64,000 bases of DNA from Alcaligenaceae bacterium CGII-47 (GCA_019166125.1 JAHTBO010000004.1:148602-212601), one strand, 5' to 3'; counted from the first letter of the stretch, positions 34,387-43,199 are shown. Made by a program: numbers and translations. The notes: generated from the sequence alone by a model not told the origin.

Positions 34387-34738
34387 AGGTCATGCCCGCG
34401 ATTCCAATCAGAATAAGTGCTAGCAAAAGATCATAGCGCAGCGGCGTGAGGCGCAGGAGCACGGCGTAGGCGGCCTCGTTTACGGCAAAGCCCAAGGCCG
34501 ATACCGTAAAAAATCGCCAAGCTGCCTGCGCCAGTGGCGCGCGTTGATGGCGAAAGGTAAGCTGATAATGTCCCGTGAATGACACAAAAAAGGCAATGAT
34601 CCAACCGATAAAATTGGCCCATAGCGGACTGAACCCAACGAAGGCAACACAGGCGACGGCAAACGCCCAGTGCGTGGCGGCGGCGGCGCAGCCAACGATC
34701 ACGAACCAACCGATTTGCTCAGCAAGTTTTTTCAGCAT
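34346..34738 (-). CDS. GtrA-family membrane protein, candidate flippase
   Basis: A 130-residue protein with four predicted helices of the GtrA/DPMS3 family (WFVIVGCAAAATHWAFAVACVAF, FIGWIIAFFVSFTGHYQLTFRH). GtrA proteins are thought to flip undecaprenyl-phosphate sugars. It is read on the - strand inside an otherwise + strand cassette and overlaps the end of the ArnT-like gene by 41 bases. In the Bordetella lgm model such a protein (LgmD) could move the lipid carrier across the membrane; the exact correspondence is not certain. Confidence 0.8.
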   Translation of the reverse strand: MLKKLAEQIGWFVIVGCAAAATHWAFAVACVAFVGFSPLWANFIGWIIAFFVSFTGHYQLTFRHQRAPLAQAAWRFFTVSALGFAVNEAAYAVLLRLTPLRYDLLLALILIGIAGMTFILGRFWAFRHKA

Positions 34739-34774
34739 GGTGCGAAGGCGACAGCATGATGGTAAGGAAGGTGC

Positions 34775-35581
34775 ATGGTAGGTAAGGCGCGGCGCATTGT
34801 GGTGTGTGCGGATGATTTTGGCATGAATCGGGCAGTTGATGCCGGCATCCTCGCCTTAGGCGTGGCGGGCCGCGTCTCGGCGACAAGTTGCCTGGTGGAC
34901 GGGCCAGCGTGCGAGGCGGACATATCAGCCTTGTTGGACACGCCCCTGCAAATCGGCCTGCACTTGAATTTTACCGAAAGGCTCGGCCAGCCCGATCTTT
35001 GTCTGGCGCTGCCCCGTCTGATCCTGGCGAGTTACGCCAGACGCCTTGCGCCAGCCGACTTGCGCCAGGCGATCGAGCGCCAGCTGGATCGCTTTGAGGC
35101 CCTAACGGGCCGCGCGCCACACTATATTGACGGCCATCAGCATGTTCATCAATTACCGCAAATCCGCGATGCCTTGCTGGCCGTCCTGGCGCGACGCTAT
35201 ACGCGCCAGCGGCCCTGGCTGCGTTATACGGGACGTGCGCGCATCGCTGGCCTGCCGTGGCGCTTACAAGCCAAGGCGCGGATCATTGCGGGGCTCGGTT
35301 CGACGGCATTGCGCCGCCAGGCGATGGCGCAGGGCATTCAGATGAATCCAGGTTTTATGGGGGTCTATGATTTCCAGGGCGGCGCGCCGGCTTATCTGCG
35401 CTGGATGGGCGTGTGGCTTGCCCAATGCCAGGATGGCGACGTATTGATGTGTCACCCCGCCCAGGGCCTGGATCCCGCCGAAGCGCTCGCCGCGCAGCGG
35501 CAGGCCGAGTTCAGCGTGCTAGGGGGGCCGGCATTGGCCGACTTGTTGAACCGCCAGCAGATTGTTATCCAGGGTGCCTGA
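34775..35581 (+). CDS. ChbG/HpnK (YdjC) family deacetylase, NaxD/LgmC-like
   Basis: A 268-residue YdjC-fold carbohydrate deacetylase with metal-binding Asp-Asp in VVCADDFGMNRAVDAGI (near residue 11), HLNFTE and the catalytic region IDGHQHVHQLPQIRDALL, and a late CHPAQ. In Francisella NaxD and its Bordetella counterpart, this family removes the acetyl group from undecaprenyl-phosphate N-acetyl-hexosamine before transfer to lipid A. The GT2, ArnT-like and GtrA genes beside it fit that pathway. GGAAGG precedes the start. Chitooligosaccharide or hopanoid roles are possible but less supported by context. Confidence 0.82.
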   Translation: MVGKARRIVVCADDFGMNRAVDAGILALGVAGRVSATSCLVDGPACEADISALLDTPLQIGLHLNFTERLGQPDLCLALPRLILASYARRLAPADLRQAIERQLDRFEALTGRAPHYIDGHQHVHQLPQIRDALLAVLARRYTRQRPWLRYTGRARIAGLPWRLQAKARIIAGLGSTALRRQAMAQGIQMNPGFMGVYDFQGGAPAYLRWMGVWLAQCQDGDVLMCHPAQGLDPAEALAAQRQAEFSVLGGPALADLLNRQQIVIQGA

Positions 35582-35638
35582 AGGGCCACACTTGCGTGAT
35601 GCCAAGCGCGGCCCTACTATTTTCAAAAGGAGAAAAGC

Positions 35639-36001
35639 ATGACTTTTTCATATCATTCGCTTAGCGAGACCTTCGCGGTGGCACCGCAGCTTGCACCCGA
35701 GGATATGCGCGCCTTGGCCGATGCGGGCTTTAAGGCCGTCATCATCAACCGGCCCGATGGCGAAGGCGGGGCCGAACAGCCCACGTCCAAGGCCGTCATC
35801 GATGCCGCGCGCGCAGCGGGTCTGGAAGCGCGCTACCAGCCCGTGGTCAGCGGCTCGATCACACAGGCAGATGTTGCCACGTTCGCTGAACTGCTGCATG
35901 CGCTGCCCACACCCATCCTGGCCTATTGCCGCTCGGGTGCGCGGTGCTCTAATTTGTACCAAAGCGCGCAAGCGCTTGATGCGCCTCAAAACCCGGACTA
36001 A
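35639..36001 (+). CDS. TIGR01244-family phosphatase / sulfur-transferase-like protein
   Basis: A 120-residue protein of the small DSP-like family called TIGR01244 (also the BLH domain). It has the conserved FAVAPQLAPEDMRALADAGFKAVIINRPDGE start and the active-site loop LAYCRSGARCSNLY with a nucleophilic Cys. A strong site AAAAGGAG precedes ATG 35639. In other bacteria such domains are fused to or beside sulfide-detoxifying enzymes; here none is adjacent. It probably acts as a phosphatase or in sulfide handling, which the sequence does not decide. Confidence 0.8.
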   Translation: MTFSYHSLSETFAVAPQLAPEDMRALADAGFKAVIINRPDGEGGAEQPTSKAVIDAARAAGLEARYQPVVSGSITQADVATFAELLHALPTPILAYCRSGARCSNLYQSAQALDAPQNPD

Positions 36002-36068
36002 TACCCACTGTATTTGTGCCGGTTTAGCGGTTATGCTGGCTTATTTACGTAGATCAATGGACGGCATT

Positions 36069-36530
36069 ATGTTTAAGAAAATTCTGATACCCACTGACGG
36101 CTCTAAGCTCTCTGCCCAGTCCGCCAATAAAGGCGTCTGTTTTGCTCGCTCTATTGGTGCGGAAATCGTCGCCTTGCATGTAACCCAGCCTTTCGCGGCG
36201 ACGGTTGGCTTCGATGGCATGGCGGCCGCCTACGCCATCACCGACGAGGATTACGATCGGACCGCTGCCGAACAGGCACAAAAATACATTCAGGCCGTGC
36301 TGGATCGGGCCGCCACCGCGGGCGTTAAGGCAACTGGCCGCTCTGTGTCCAACTTCAATGTGGCCGATGGCCTGGTGCAGGCCGCCCAGGACGAGGGCTG
36401 TGACCTGATCTTTATCGGCAGTCATGGGCGCAGCGGCCTGTCGCGCTTGCTCTTAGGCAGTGTGACGGTCAAGGTCCTGGGCCTGTCGCGCGTCGCAACC
36501 CTGGTCTATCGGGTGAAGGAATCCGACTGA
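36069..36530 (+). CDS. Universal stress protein (UspA family)
   Basis: A 153-residue single-domain UspA protein ([22 protein letters not shown] start) with the ATP-binding pattern [22 protein letters not shown] at the C-terminus. ATG 36069 is the family-typical start; an ATG at 36057 (adding MDGI) is in frame. It lies seven bases before moaA on the same strand and may be cotranscribed. Usp proteins support survival under stress; the specific role is unknown. Confidence 0.9.
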   Translation: MFKKILIPTDGSKLSAQSANKGVCFARSIGAEIVALHVTQPFAATVGFDGMAAAYAITDEDYDRTAAEQAQKYIQAVLDRAATAGVKATGRSVSNFNVADGLVQAAQDEGCDLIFIGSHGRSGLSRLLLGSVTVKVLGLSRVATLVYRVKESD

Positions 36531-36537
36531 ACCGGCC

Positions 36538-37632
36538 ATGAGCACTGTTATCTTTCACGACCCCCAGGATGATCTGGGGGGCAAACCGGTCACGGGCTTG
36601 CCTGAGGCCGGAATGCCGGTGCAGGATCGTCGTAACCGCCCCTTGCGCGACCTGCGCATCTCTGTGACGGATCGCTGTAACTTTCGCTGTACCTACTGCA
36701 TGCCACGTGAGGTATTCGGTAAGGACCATGTTTTTTTGCCGCACTCGGCCCTACTGACCTTCGAAGAGATCGCGCAGGTCGCGCGCATTGCCGTCAGCCT
36801 GGGTGTCGAGAAAATCCGCCTGACGGGCGGCGAACCCCTGCTGCGTAAGCAGATCGAGGTGCTGGTCGGGATGCTCGCGCAGCTGCGCACGCCGCAGGAT
36901 AAGCCGGTCGAGCTCACGCTGACGACAAACGGCACCTTGCTTGCCCGTAAGGCGCAGGCGCTCGCCGATGCGGGCCTGAGCCGCGTAACAGTAAGCCTGG
37001 ATGCCCTGGACGAGGCCTTGTTCCAGCGCATGAGCGATAGCGATGTCACGGCGGCCACCGTGCTGGCCGGGATCGATGCAGCGGCGCGGGCGGGCCTTGC
37101 GCCCGTCAAGGTCAATATGGTGGTGCGTAAGGGCATGAACGAGCACGAGATCCTGCCCATGGCACGCCATTTCCGGGGCTCGGGGCATATTCTGCGGTTC
37201 ATCGAGTTCATGGATGTGGGCAATACCAACGGCTGGCGTATGGACGAGGTGATGACCGGCGCCCAGATCATCGAGCAGATCGCGACAGAGTTTGCACTAC
37301 AGCCGGTGCAGCCGCGCTACCGAGGCGAGGTCGCAGCACGCTGGACCTATGCGGATGGTGCGGGCGAGATCGGTGTCATCACAAGCGTGTCCCAGCCTTT
37401 TTGCGGAAACTGTACACGCTTGCGGGTGTCACCCGAGGGGCGCCTGTTTACGTGTTTATTCGCCGATCACGGCCATGATTTACGTGGCTTGCTGCGTACC
37501 GGGGCAAGCGACGAGGTGCTGCGCCAGCGCATGGGCGGGATCTGGACGCAGCGCGATGACCATTACTCCGAACAACGGGGCGAGGCGCATCGGCGTGAAC
37601 ATAAAATAGAGATGAGTTATATCGGGGGGTGA
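36538..37632 (+). CDS. moaA: GTP 3',8-cyclase MoaA
   Basis: A 364-residue radical SAM enzyme that starts molybdenum cofactor synthesis from GTP. The N-terminal 4Fe-4S motif CNFRCTYC (around residue 43-50), the SAM-binding RLTGGEPLL, and the C-terminal cluster residues [21 protein letters not shown] are intact, and the chain ends in the conserved Gly-Gly needed for activity (SYIGG). It is on the + strand, while moeA, moaE, moaD and moaC face it on the - strand across a repeat-rich gap. Confidence 0.94.
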   Translation: MSTVIFHDPQDDLGGKPVTGLPEAGMPVQDRRNRPLRDLRISVTDRCNFRCTYCMPREVFGKDHVFLPHSALLTFEEIAQVARIAVSLGVEKIRLTGGEPLLRKQIEVLVGMLAQLRTPQDKPVELTLTTNGTLLARKAQALADAGLSRVTVSLDALDEALFQRMSDSDVTAATVLAGIDAAARAGLAPVKVNMVVRKGMNEHEILPMARHFRGSGHILRFIEFMDVGNTNGWRMDEVMTGAQIIEQIATEFALQPVQPRYRGEVAARWTYADGAGEIGVITSVSQPFCGNCTRLRVSPEGRLFTCLFADHGHDLRGLLRTGASDEVLRQRMGGIWTQRDDHYSEQRGEAHRREHKIEMSYIGG

Positions 37633-37710
37633 GTCGCCTGGTACGTTCGATCGGCTTGATCACCGTTGATATCGCTGGTCGCTATCGCTGGCGTGGCGTC
37701 GGGGCTGGCC

Positions 37711-37832
37711 GTGCCGGGCTAAGGTTGGGTGGGTCGGCCTTGCGGCCGACTTCCCGCGTGAATGCCGATCCGGCGGGGTGGGGCCAAACTCACCCCTTCG
37801 GGGTTCAAACAGTGGCCCCACTTTATCCCGCC
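37711..37832 (-). repeat. Composite palindromic repeat, copy A
   Basis: Read on the - strand, this copy has two parts. Part 1 is a nested hairpin: GGCGGG/CCCGCC outer, TGGGGCCA/TGGCCCCA middle, CCCC/GGGG inner, at 37772-37832, with the words CACTGTTTGA and GAGTTTGG flanking the inner stem. Part 2 is a REP-like hairpin, GTCGGCC/GGCCGAC (37733-37750), preceded by GGGAA. Copy B, 180 bp away, has the same two parts in the same order in inverted orientation. Confidence 0.7.
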
Positions 37833-38009
37833 TCCTCGTCATTCCCCCGGCCCCCCAAATACGCCCGTCCCCGCCAACCCCGACACCCCACCCGGTGCAG
37901 CGTATTGCGCAGATGGGCGGGAGACCTCTTCTGATATTCATCAGACGTTTCTTGGTGCCACGGGACCAGGCGCATTTGGGCGGCCGATTGAATCGTGGCG
38001 AGGCGAGAT

Positions 38010-38121
38010 CAGGGGGACGCACTGTCTGAGCGGCGCAGCCGCGAGTTTTGCGTTCCCCCTCGCAGCGACATGATTCAGTCGGGAAGTCTGCCGCAGGCAG
38101 ACCCGCCCGACTAAGCCTGGG
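38010..38121 (+). repeat. Composite palindromic repeat, copy B
   Basis: Part 1 (38011-38060): outer stem AGGGGGACGCA paired with TGCG-T-TCCCCCT (one bulge), inner GCGGC/GCCGC hairpin, flanked by CACTGTCTGA and GAGTTTTG. Part 2 (38077-38112): AGTCGGG/CCCGACT around GTCTGCC-GCA-GGCAGAC. Part 2 aligns closely over about 45 bases with part 2 of copy A read on the other strand. The whole moaA-moeA gap (37633-38155) holds no convincing gene. Confidence 0.7.
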
Positions 38122-38155
38122 TACGTGGCACCAAGCAACGGCGTGCTACCACCCC

Positions 38156-39361
38156 CTACCGTAACCAATCAGCCAGGGCGTACCAATCCAACGGCGTCCC
38201 ATCAGATACCGGCTCTCCGCTAGGGACTCGGGCCAGTCCATGAGCCCAGGCGAGGCTGCTCATTGCCCCTGAGCTTTGTTGCACATGCGGGGTCAAAGCA
38301 GGCAGAGCATCGCCATACGCCACCTGGACCCGCAGAAAATCGTCCCGAGTGCCCCCTCCCCAGGGTTTTTCCGAGCGCAGGGTTCCGCGCTGTACGGGCG
38401 GGAATATATCGATACGGCCTTGTAGCGCACGGATCAGTGGCGTGACCAATAAGGTAAACACCACAAAGGCAGAGACCGGATTGCCCGGCAGGCAGACGAT
38501 TGGGCGTCCACCGATATCCGCGAGGGCGACGGGTTTGCCGGGCTTCATGCTGACGCGCCATAGATCAAGCGCGCCGCCTAAGGCTTCGATCGCGGGTTTG
38601 ATCAGGTCCTTTTCACCCACCGATGCGCCGCCGATGCTTAGCACCAGATCGCAGTCTGCAAGCAAGGTGCGTAAGGCGGCCTCGGTTTGGGCGGGTTGGT
38701 CGGGCACGTGCAGGACGTGGCACACCTCGGTGTTCATCTGTTGGCACAGGGCCGTCAGCATGGGGCCGTTAGAGTTATAGATGGCGGCAGGGGGCAGGGG
38801 CTCGCCCGGTGCGATCAGCTCGTCACCCGTGGTCAGCAGGCCCAGGCGCAGCCGTGGGTAGACTGCGGCATGGTCCAGCCCCTGGGCAGCCAGGATGGCG
38901 ATGTGTGCTGGCCCGAGCAGCGTGCCGCGTGGCAGCACAATCGTGTTTCGCGCCATGTCCTCGCCGCGACGGCGGATATGTAAGCCTCGCTGGGGGGGCT
39001 GGAGGATCTGCACGGCCTCATCCGCCTCGTGGCAATCCTCCTGCATGACGACGGTATCGGCGCCCGCAGGGAGCAGGCTGCCGGTAAAAAGGCGGATTGC
39101 CTGACCGGGGCGCAAGGCCTCGGGCGTCTCGCCGGCATAGCAACGCTGCTGGATGGGCAGACTGCGGCCCGGCGCATAGTCCGCCAGGCGTAGCGCATAG
39201 CCGTCCATGGCACTGTTATCGGCTGGGGGCAGATCCAGCGTGGCAATCATGTCCTGGGCGAGCACGCGTCCGGCAAGTGCATCGAGCGGCGCGCTCAGCG
39301 TTGCGGTGGGTGCCTGCCCACGCGCAGCGATCTGTGCCTGGGCGGTATCAAAATCCAACAT
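38156..39361 (-). CDS. moeA: Molybdopterin molybdenumtransferase
   Basis: A 401-residue MoeA that inserts molybdenum into adenylylated molybdopterin. Seen are DLPPADNSAMDGYAL (active-site region), LFTGSLLPAGADTVVMQEDC, LLTTGDELIAPGEPLPPAAIYNSNGPML, LSIGGASVGEKDLIKPAIEALGG and SMKPGKPVALADIGGRPIVCLPGNPVSAFV. Domain order is normal. It is the last gene of a moaC-moaD-moaE-moeA operon on the - strand, three bases after moaE. Confidence 0.93.
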   Translation of the reverse strand: MLDFDTAQAQIAARGQAPTATLSAPLDALAGRVLAQDMIATLDLPPADNSAMDGYALRLADYAPGRSLPIQQRCYAGETPEALRPGQAIRLFTGSLLPAGADTVVMQEDCHEADEAVQILQPPQRGLHIRRRGEDMARNTIVLPRGTLLGPAHIAILAAQGLDHAAVYPRLRLGLLTTGDELIAPGEPLPPAAIYNSNGPMLTALCQQMNTEVCHVLHVPDQPAQTEAALRTLLADCDLVLSIGGASVGEKDLIKPAIEALGGALDLWRVSMKPGKPVALADIGGRPIVCLPGNPVSAFVVFTLLVTPLIRALQGRIDIFPPVQRGTLRSEKPWGGGTRDDFLRVQVAYGDALPALTPHVQQSSGAMSSLAWAHGLARVPSGEPVSDGTPLDWYALADWLR

Positions 39362-39364
39362 GGT

Positions 39365-39829
39365 TCAGTCCTCTGTGGCGTCCCATTGGGCGGTCTTATG
39401 GGCGTCGGCGTCGTGTTGTTGCACCCAGAACTGCTCGCCCGTACGCAGGGTCTCGCGCTTCCAGAAGGGGGCGCGGGTCTTAAGTGCGTCAATGATGTAT
39501 TCGCAGGCGCGAAAGGCATCGCCTCGATGGGCACTGGCCACTGCGACAAACACGATCTGCTCCCCCCGATGCAGCTCACCCACGCGATGGACGACGCTGC
39601 ACTCGAGGATGCGCCAGCGGCGCTGGGCGGTGGCGCATAGTGCCTCGATTTCGCGCTCGCACATGCCGGGGTAATGCTCTAAAAACAGGCTCTCGGTGGC
39701 CGTGCCCTCAGCGTAGTCACGCACTGTTCCGATGAAATTTACGACCGCACCCGCCTGGTCCGCGGTGCGCGCATGTAAGGCTGCCAGCAGTTGGGTGGCG
39801 TCAAAATCCTCGGTTTGAATCCGAACCAT
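39365..39829 (-). CDS. moaE: Molybdopterin synthase catalytic subunit MoaE
   Basis: A 154-residue MoaE, the large subunit that converts cyclic pyranopterin monophosphate to molybdopterin with MoaD. Conserved: GAVVNFIGTVRDYAEG, LEHYPGMCEREIEAL, VVHRVGELHRGEQIVFVAVASAHRGDAF and the active-site lysine stretch LKTRAPFWKRE. The frame runs to 39979, but ATG 39829, two bases after the moaD stop, is the correct start by family length. Confidence 0.93.
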   Translation of the reverse strand: MVRIQTEDFDATQLLAALHARTADQAGAVVNFIGTVRDYAEGTATESLFLEHYPGMCEREIEALCATAQRRWRILECSVVHRVGELHRGEQIVFVAVASAHRGDAFRACEYIIDALKTRAPFWKRETLRTGEQFWVQQHDADAHKTAQWDATED

Positions 39830-39831
39830 AT

Positions 39832-40071
39832 TCACCCCCCGGTCACGGGCTCGAACACGGCCACCTCGTCGCCTGGCTGGATCATCGCCGCATGAGGGGT
39901 GTGCTCCTGGTTGATCGCGAGCTTCAGGCGTGTGATGGGGGCCAACGCCGGACAGCGGGCCTCGAGTGCCGCCAACCATTGTGTGGCAGGTATGGGGGCG
40001 TCAAGCGGCTGCGATTCCTCGCGGCAGCCCATGTGCTCGGCGACCTGGGCAAAGTACAGAACGCGAATCAT
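39832..40071 (-). CDS. moaD: Molybdopterin synthase sulfur carrier MoaD
   Basis: A 79-residue ubiquitin-like protein ending in the Gly-Gly (FEPVTGG) that becomes a thiocarboxylate and supplies sulfur to MoaE. It begins with the typical IRVLYFAQVAEHMG. The start overlaps the moaC stop by four bases, and moaE follows after two bases, which is the usual moaCDE coupling. Confidence 0.92.
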   Translation of the reverse strand: MIRVLYFAQVAEHMGCREESQPLDAPIPATQWLAALEARCPALAPITRLKLAINQEHTPHAAMIQPGDEVAVFEPVTGG

Positions 40072-40559
40072 GGCGTGGCCCGCCAGTCACCGCTCTTACC
40101 CCCTGATTTAGAGAGCAGGTGAATGTCCTCGATGACGATCCCCTTATCGGCGGCCTTACACATATCGTAAATCGTCAGGGCCGCGACGCTGCAGGCAGTC
40201 ATGGCCTCCATCTCGACCCCGGTCTGATGGGCGGTACGGCAGGTAGCGACGATGGTGATGTGGTGCGCCGCGTCATTCAGGGTAAAATCCACGCCGACAA
40301 AGCTTAAGGGCAGACTGTGGCACAGCGGGATGAGTTCAGCACAGCGTTTGGCCGCCAGGATCGCCGCAATGCGTGCGGTATTCAGCACCTCGCCCTTCGC
40401 GTTAGCCTGGGCCGACAGAAGCTTATACGCGGCGGGGCTGAGGCGTACACGTGCCTGCGCCACTGCGCAGCGCGGCGTGCTGGGCTTAGCGCCCACATCG
40501 ACCATGCGCACCTGTCCGGATTCGTCCAGGTGGGTCAGTGTAGGTGAAGTTTCAAGCAT
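40068..40559 (-). CDS. moaC: Cyclic pyranopterin monophosphate synthase MoaC
   Basis: A 163-residue MoaC, which forms cyclic pyranopterin monophosphate from the MoaA product. Conserved motifs: MVDVGAKPSTPRCAVAQARVRL, ELIPLCHSLPLSFVGVDF, GVEMEAMTACSVAALTIYDMCKA and LLSKSGGKSGDW. The frame extends to 40628, but ATG 40559 gives the standard start. It is the first gene of the - strand moa-moe operon and diverges from the MFS carrier; the 80-bp gap has a weak ATAGGT/ACCTAT dyad. Confidence 0.93.
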   Translation of the reverse strand: MLETSPTLTHLDESGQVRMVDVGAKPSTPRCAVAQARVRLSPAAYKLLSAQANAKGEVLNTARIAAILAAKRCAELIPLCHSLPLSFVGVDFTLNDAAHHITIVATCRTAHQTGVEMEAMTACSVAALTIYDMCKAADKGIVIEDIHLLSKSGGKSGDWRATP

Positions 40560-40639
40560 TTTAATTACCGTTGGAATAGGTACATCATCGACGGATAGAT
40601 GACCTATGATATACGCAAACCCGCACACCTGGCAGGCCC

Positions 40640-42076
40640 ATGTTCAAAACCCTAGGCTCGTTTTTTTCTCTGTACCTGGCGACGCTGATTCTGCTGCTTG
40701 GTGCGGGGCTGTTCAATACCTATATGGGTTTGCGCCTGACCGCGCTGTCGGTGGCCGAAACCTGGGTCGGGGGCCTGATCGCCATTTACTACCTGGGCCT
40801 GGTGTTTGGCGCACGCGTCGGGCACAAGCTTATCCTGCAGATTGGCCATATCCGCGCCTACGCCGCCAGTGCGGCACTTGTGACCATTACCGTCCTCGCC
40901 CAGGCGCTGATTGATAACCTGGGAATATGGCTGGGATTTCGTTTTATCGCTGGTGTAGCGATGGTCACGCAGTTCATCGCCATCGAGAGCTGGCTAAACG
41001 AGCAGACCGAGAATCAGTCACGCGGTACGGTATTCGCCTTTTATATGCTGTTTTCCGGGCTGGGGACGGTGCTCGGGCAGCTCGCCGTGGCCATGTTCCG
41101 CAACCTGAACTACGAACCGCTGATTTTTGTGGCAATTTGCTGTGTGCTTAGCCTCATGCCGATCGCGCTGACGCGCCGCCTGCACCCGGCCCTGCAGGTA
41201 CCGGCACCGCTGGCCCCGCGCTACTATCTGGCGCGTGTGCCGCTATCCATGACGGTGCTGTTCATCGCCGGGATGCTGACCGGTGCCTTTTACGGTCTGG
41301 CGCCCGTCTATGGCTTACAGCATGGCTTGAGCAATAACCAGGTGGGTCTGTTCCTGGCGGCATCGGTGGCGGCCGGCCTGCTGTCCCAGTGGCCGCTGGG
41401 CTGGCTGGCGGATCGGATGAGTCGGGTTACCCTGATTCGCATTAATGCCGCAATCCTCGTGCTGCTGGTGGTGCCGCTGTGGGGCTGGTTCGAGTTTCCG
41501 TTCTGGGCGCTGGTGGTGTTTTCGGCCTGCCTCGGGATTCTACAATTCACGCTCTACCCCTTAGGCGCGGCATTTGCCAACGATAACGTCGATCCCGAGC
41601 GCCGCGTGGGCCTCAGCGCCATCCTGTATATGGTGTATGGCCTGGGTGCCTGTATCGGGCCGCTGCTCGCCGGGGTACTGATGCGCACCTGGGGTGGGGA
41701 TGTGTATTTCATGTTTGTCTCGGCCTGTGCCGTGGTGCTGGTGCTGTTTATCCGCACGCAGCGCGTCAGTGGCACCCACCTGAGCGAGGATGCCCCCACG
41801 CAGTTCGTGCCCATGTATGACAGCCTGCAAAGCTCGAACGTGATGGCCGTGCTCGATCCCCGGGTGGACATTGAAAAGGATATTTCCCATGATCCGATCA
41901 TCGAGGATCCCCTGGCGTCCCCAGCGGATCCAGTGGCGCCTACCCCGGATCCTTCAGTCGACCCCTTAGCGGGGCAAGAGCAGGACGATGGCGGACAGGG
42001 CGAGGGCGATGCCCAGGGCATTGATCCAACTGAGTCGTTCCCGGAACACCCCGGCCCCGATCAGCGTACCCAGTGA
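40640..42076 (+). CDS. MFS transporter
   Basis: A 478-residue major facilitator with 12 helices. The loop after helix 2 (GLVFGARVGHKLILQIGHIRAYA) and the first half (FRFIAGVAMVTQFIAIESWLNEQTENQSRGTVFAFYMLFSGLGTVLGQLAVAMF) resemble the YcaD-like MFS group. After about residue 395 a long hydrophilic tail rich in Pro, Asp and Glu is appended. That tail is read through DNA that also encodes the C-terminus of the opposite-strand DMT gene (111-bp overlap), so the tail probably arose by loss of an earlier stop. Substrate unknown. Confidence 0.85.
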   Translation: MFKTLGSFFSLYLATLILLLGAGLFNTYMGLRLTALSVAETWVGGLIAIYYLGLVFGARVGHKLILQIGHIRAYAASAALVTITVLAQALIDNLGIWLGFRFIAGVAMVTQFIAIESWLNEQTENQSRGTVFAFYMLFSGLGTVLGQLAVAMFRNLNYEPLIFVAICCVLSLMPIALTRRLHPALQVPAPLAPRYYLARVPLSMTVLFIAGMLTGAFYGLAPVYGLQHGLSNNQVGLFLAASVAAGLLSQWPLGWLADRMSRVTLIRINAAILVLLVVPLWGWFEFPFWALVVFSACLGILQFTLYPLGAAFANDNVDPERRVGLSAILYMVYGLGACIGPLLAGVLMRTWGGDVYFMFVSACAVVLVLFIRTQRVSGTHLSEDAPTQFVPMYDSLQSSNVMAVLDPRVDIEKDISHDPIIEDPLASPADPVAPTPDPSVDPLAGQEQDDGGQGEGDAQGIDPTESFPEHPGPDQRTQ

Positions 42077-42838
42077 AATAACGCCGATATTCATCGCTGA
42101 GAACACCAGAGTCGGATTATCCGGGTAGGCCTGATGGGCGCGAATATAGAAATAGATATTGCCAAAATTCAATAGACCCAGCAGCAGGCCCGAGACCAGG
42201 CTGCGAGGGCTCCAGACTGTGCCCTTACGCCCAATCAGCCAGGCGAACATCAACACGGCAGCCAGCACAAAGCTGAGCAGCAGACTGCTAGAGAAGGCCG
42301 CGCCGCTCTTAGCCAGTTGCTTAAACAAAATATCGATCGTGCCATAGCCCAGCCATACGCCCAGCAGCAGCAGAAGCGGGCCCATGCCTGCATGAGCGGA
42401 TGAATTCGCGTGGGCGCCCTCGGCGGCGCGGGGCTTCGCCAAGAGGCAGACCAGGGCGAGCAGCGCCACACCGATCCCAGCCAGCTTCATCTGCGAAAAC
42501 ACCTCGCCAAAGATCAGAAACGCCGCGAGCAGCGGAATGATGAGTGAGAGGCGTTGCGCCGTGTCGCTGAGCACAATCCCAGCCTGACGCACCGCGCCCG
42601 CCATGATCAGGAACACCGCCGGCAGCAGCACACCCAGCAGCCCGAGGATCCACCAGGCGGTGGGCGTGTTGTTCGGGATGGATTGCAGATTCGGTTGTAA
42701 CAGCACCAGGCACAGCGTGGATGCCGTCAGATAGTTAACCGCGATCGCTTGTTCGACCTGGATCGCGTGTCGCCGCGCCAGTTTGAGGAAAACAGATACG
42801 GCGACGCTGCACGCGATGCTGAGGATAAGAATGATCAT
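41966..42838 (-). CDS. EamA/DMT-family transporter
   Basis: A 290-residue protein with about ten helices in two repeats, the EamA/DMT type (MIILILSIACSVAVSVFLKLARRH, IVLSDTAQRLSLIIPLLAAFLIFGEVFSQMKLAGIGVALLAL, and AMNIGVISLGTLIGAGVFRERLSWINALGIALALSAIVLL). A longer frame starts at 42874; ATG 42838 gives the more typical start directly at the first helix. Its last 111 bases overlap the MFS gene on the other strand. Substrate unknown. Confidence 0.82.
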   Translation of the reverse strand: MIILILSIACSVAVSVFLKLARRHAIQVEQAIAVNYLTASTLCLVLLQPNLQSIPNNTPTAWWILGLLGVLLPAVFLIMAGAVRQAGIVLSDTAQRLSLIIPLLAAFLIFGEVFSQMKLAGIGVALLALVCLLAKPRAAEGAHANSSAHAGMGPLLLLLGVWLGYGTIDILFKQLAKSGAAFSSSLLLSFVLAAVLMFAWLIGRKGTVWSPRSLVSGLLLGLLNFGNIYFYIRAHQAYPDNPTLVFSAMNIGVISLGTLIGAGVFRERLSWINALGIALALSAIVLLLPR

Positions 42839-43199
42839 GGATGAGACCGCTTGAAGTGAAATAAACCGCCACATCGTATGGGCCGAGATCGCGTCCGTGC
42901 AAGCAGTATTTTCTGCTATTCAATCCGTACGATGCGTCATCGTCGGGCAATGTTCGCTAATGTTCTGCTAAAAAACGGCCCGACTGTATTTTGCGAGGTG
43001 AGTGATCCGCTCGGACAGGGTTGTTACAAAAAGTAATGATATGGCTGTCTGAGGGCGTTACAGGCGGGTATCTCTCGGAGGTGGCGTTAAAATGTCTAGA
43101 TGGCCGGATGTTATGATGCAGGCCGGTAACACTACCTTGCATTTGAAATTATTTCGCTCACTTTGTGGGCGAATGCGCACGCCGATCGTGACACGGTGG
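42839..43199. other. Intergenic leader region before polysaccharide locus
   Basis: About 360 bases without a convincing gene. The first half is GC-rich backbone; the second becomes AT-richer. A TATGAT box at 43112-43117 could be a -10 element but has no clear -35. The words CTAGATGG occur twice (about 43095 and 43213). The region must hold the promoter of the downstream polysaccharide genes, since the ops element at 43200 works only in transcribed leader DNA. Confidence 0.4.

Noticed and set aside
37660-38022. Open frame of 120 codons on the - strand across the moaA-moeA gap
   Set aside because: It is translated straight through palindromic repeats, is rich in Arg and Pro, and has no recognisable domain; it is explained by GC-rich repeat DNA.
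40576-40607. ATAGGT/ACCTAT dyad upstream of moaC as a ModE site or Moco riboswitch
   Set aside because: The arms are only six bases, the spacing is long, and no known ModE or Moco riboswitch core is seen.
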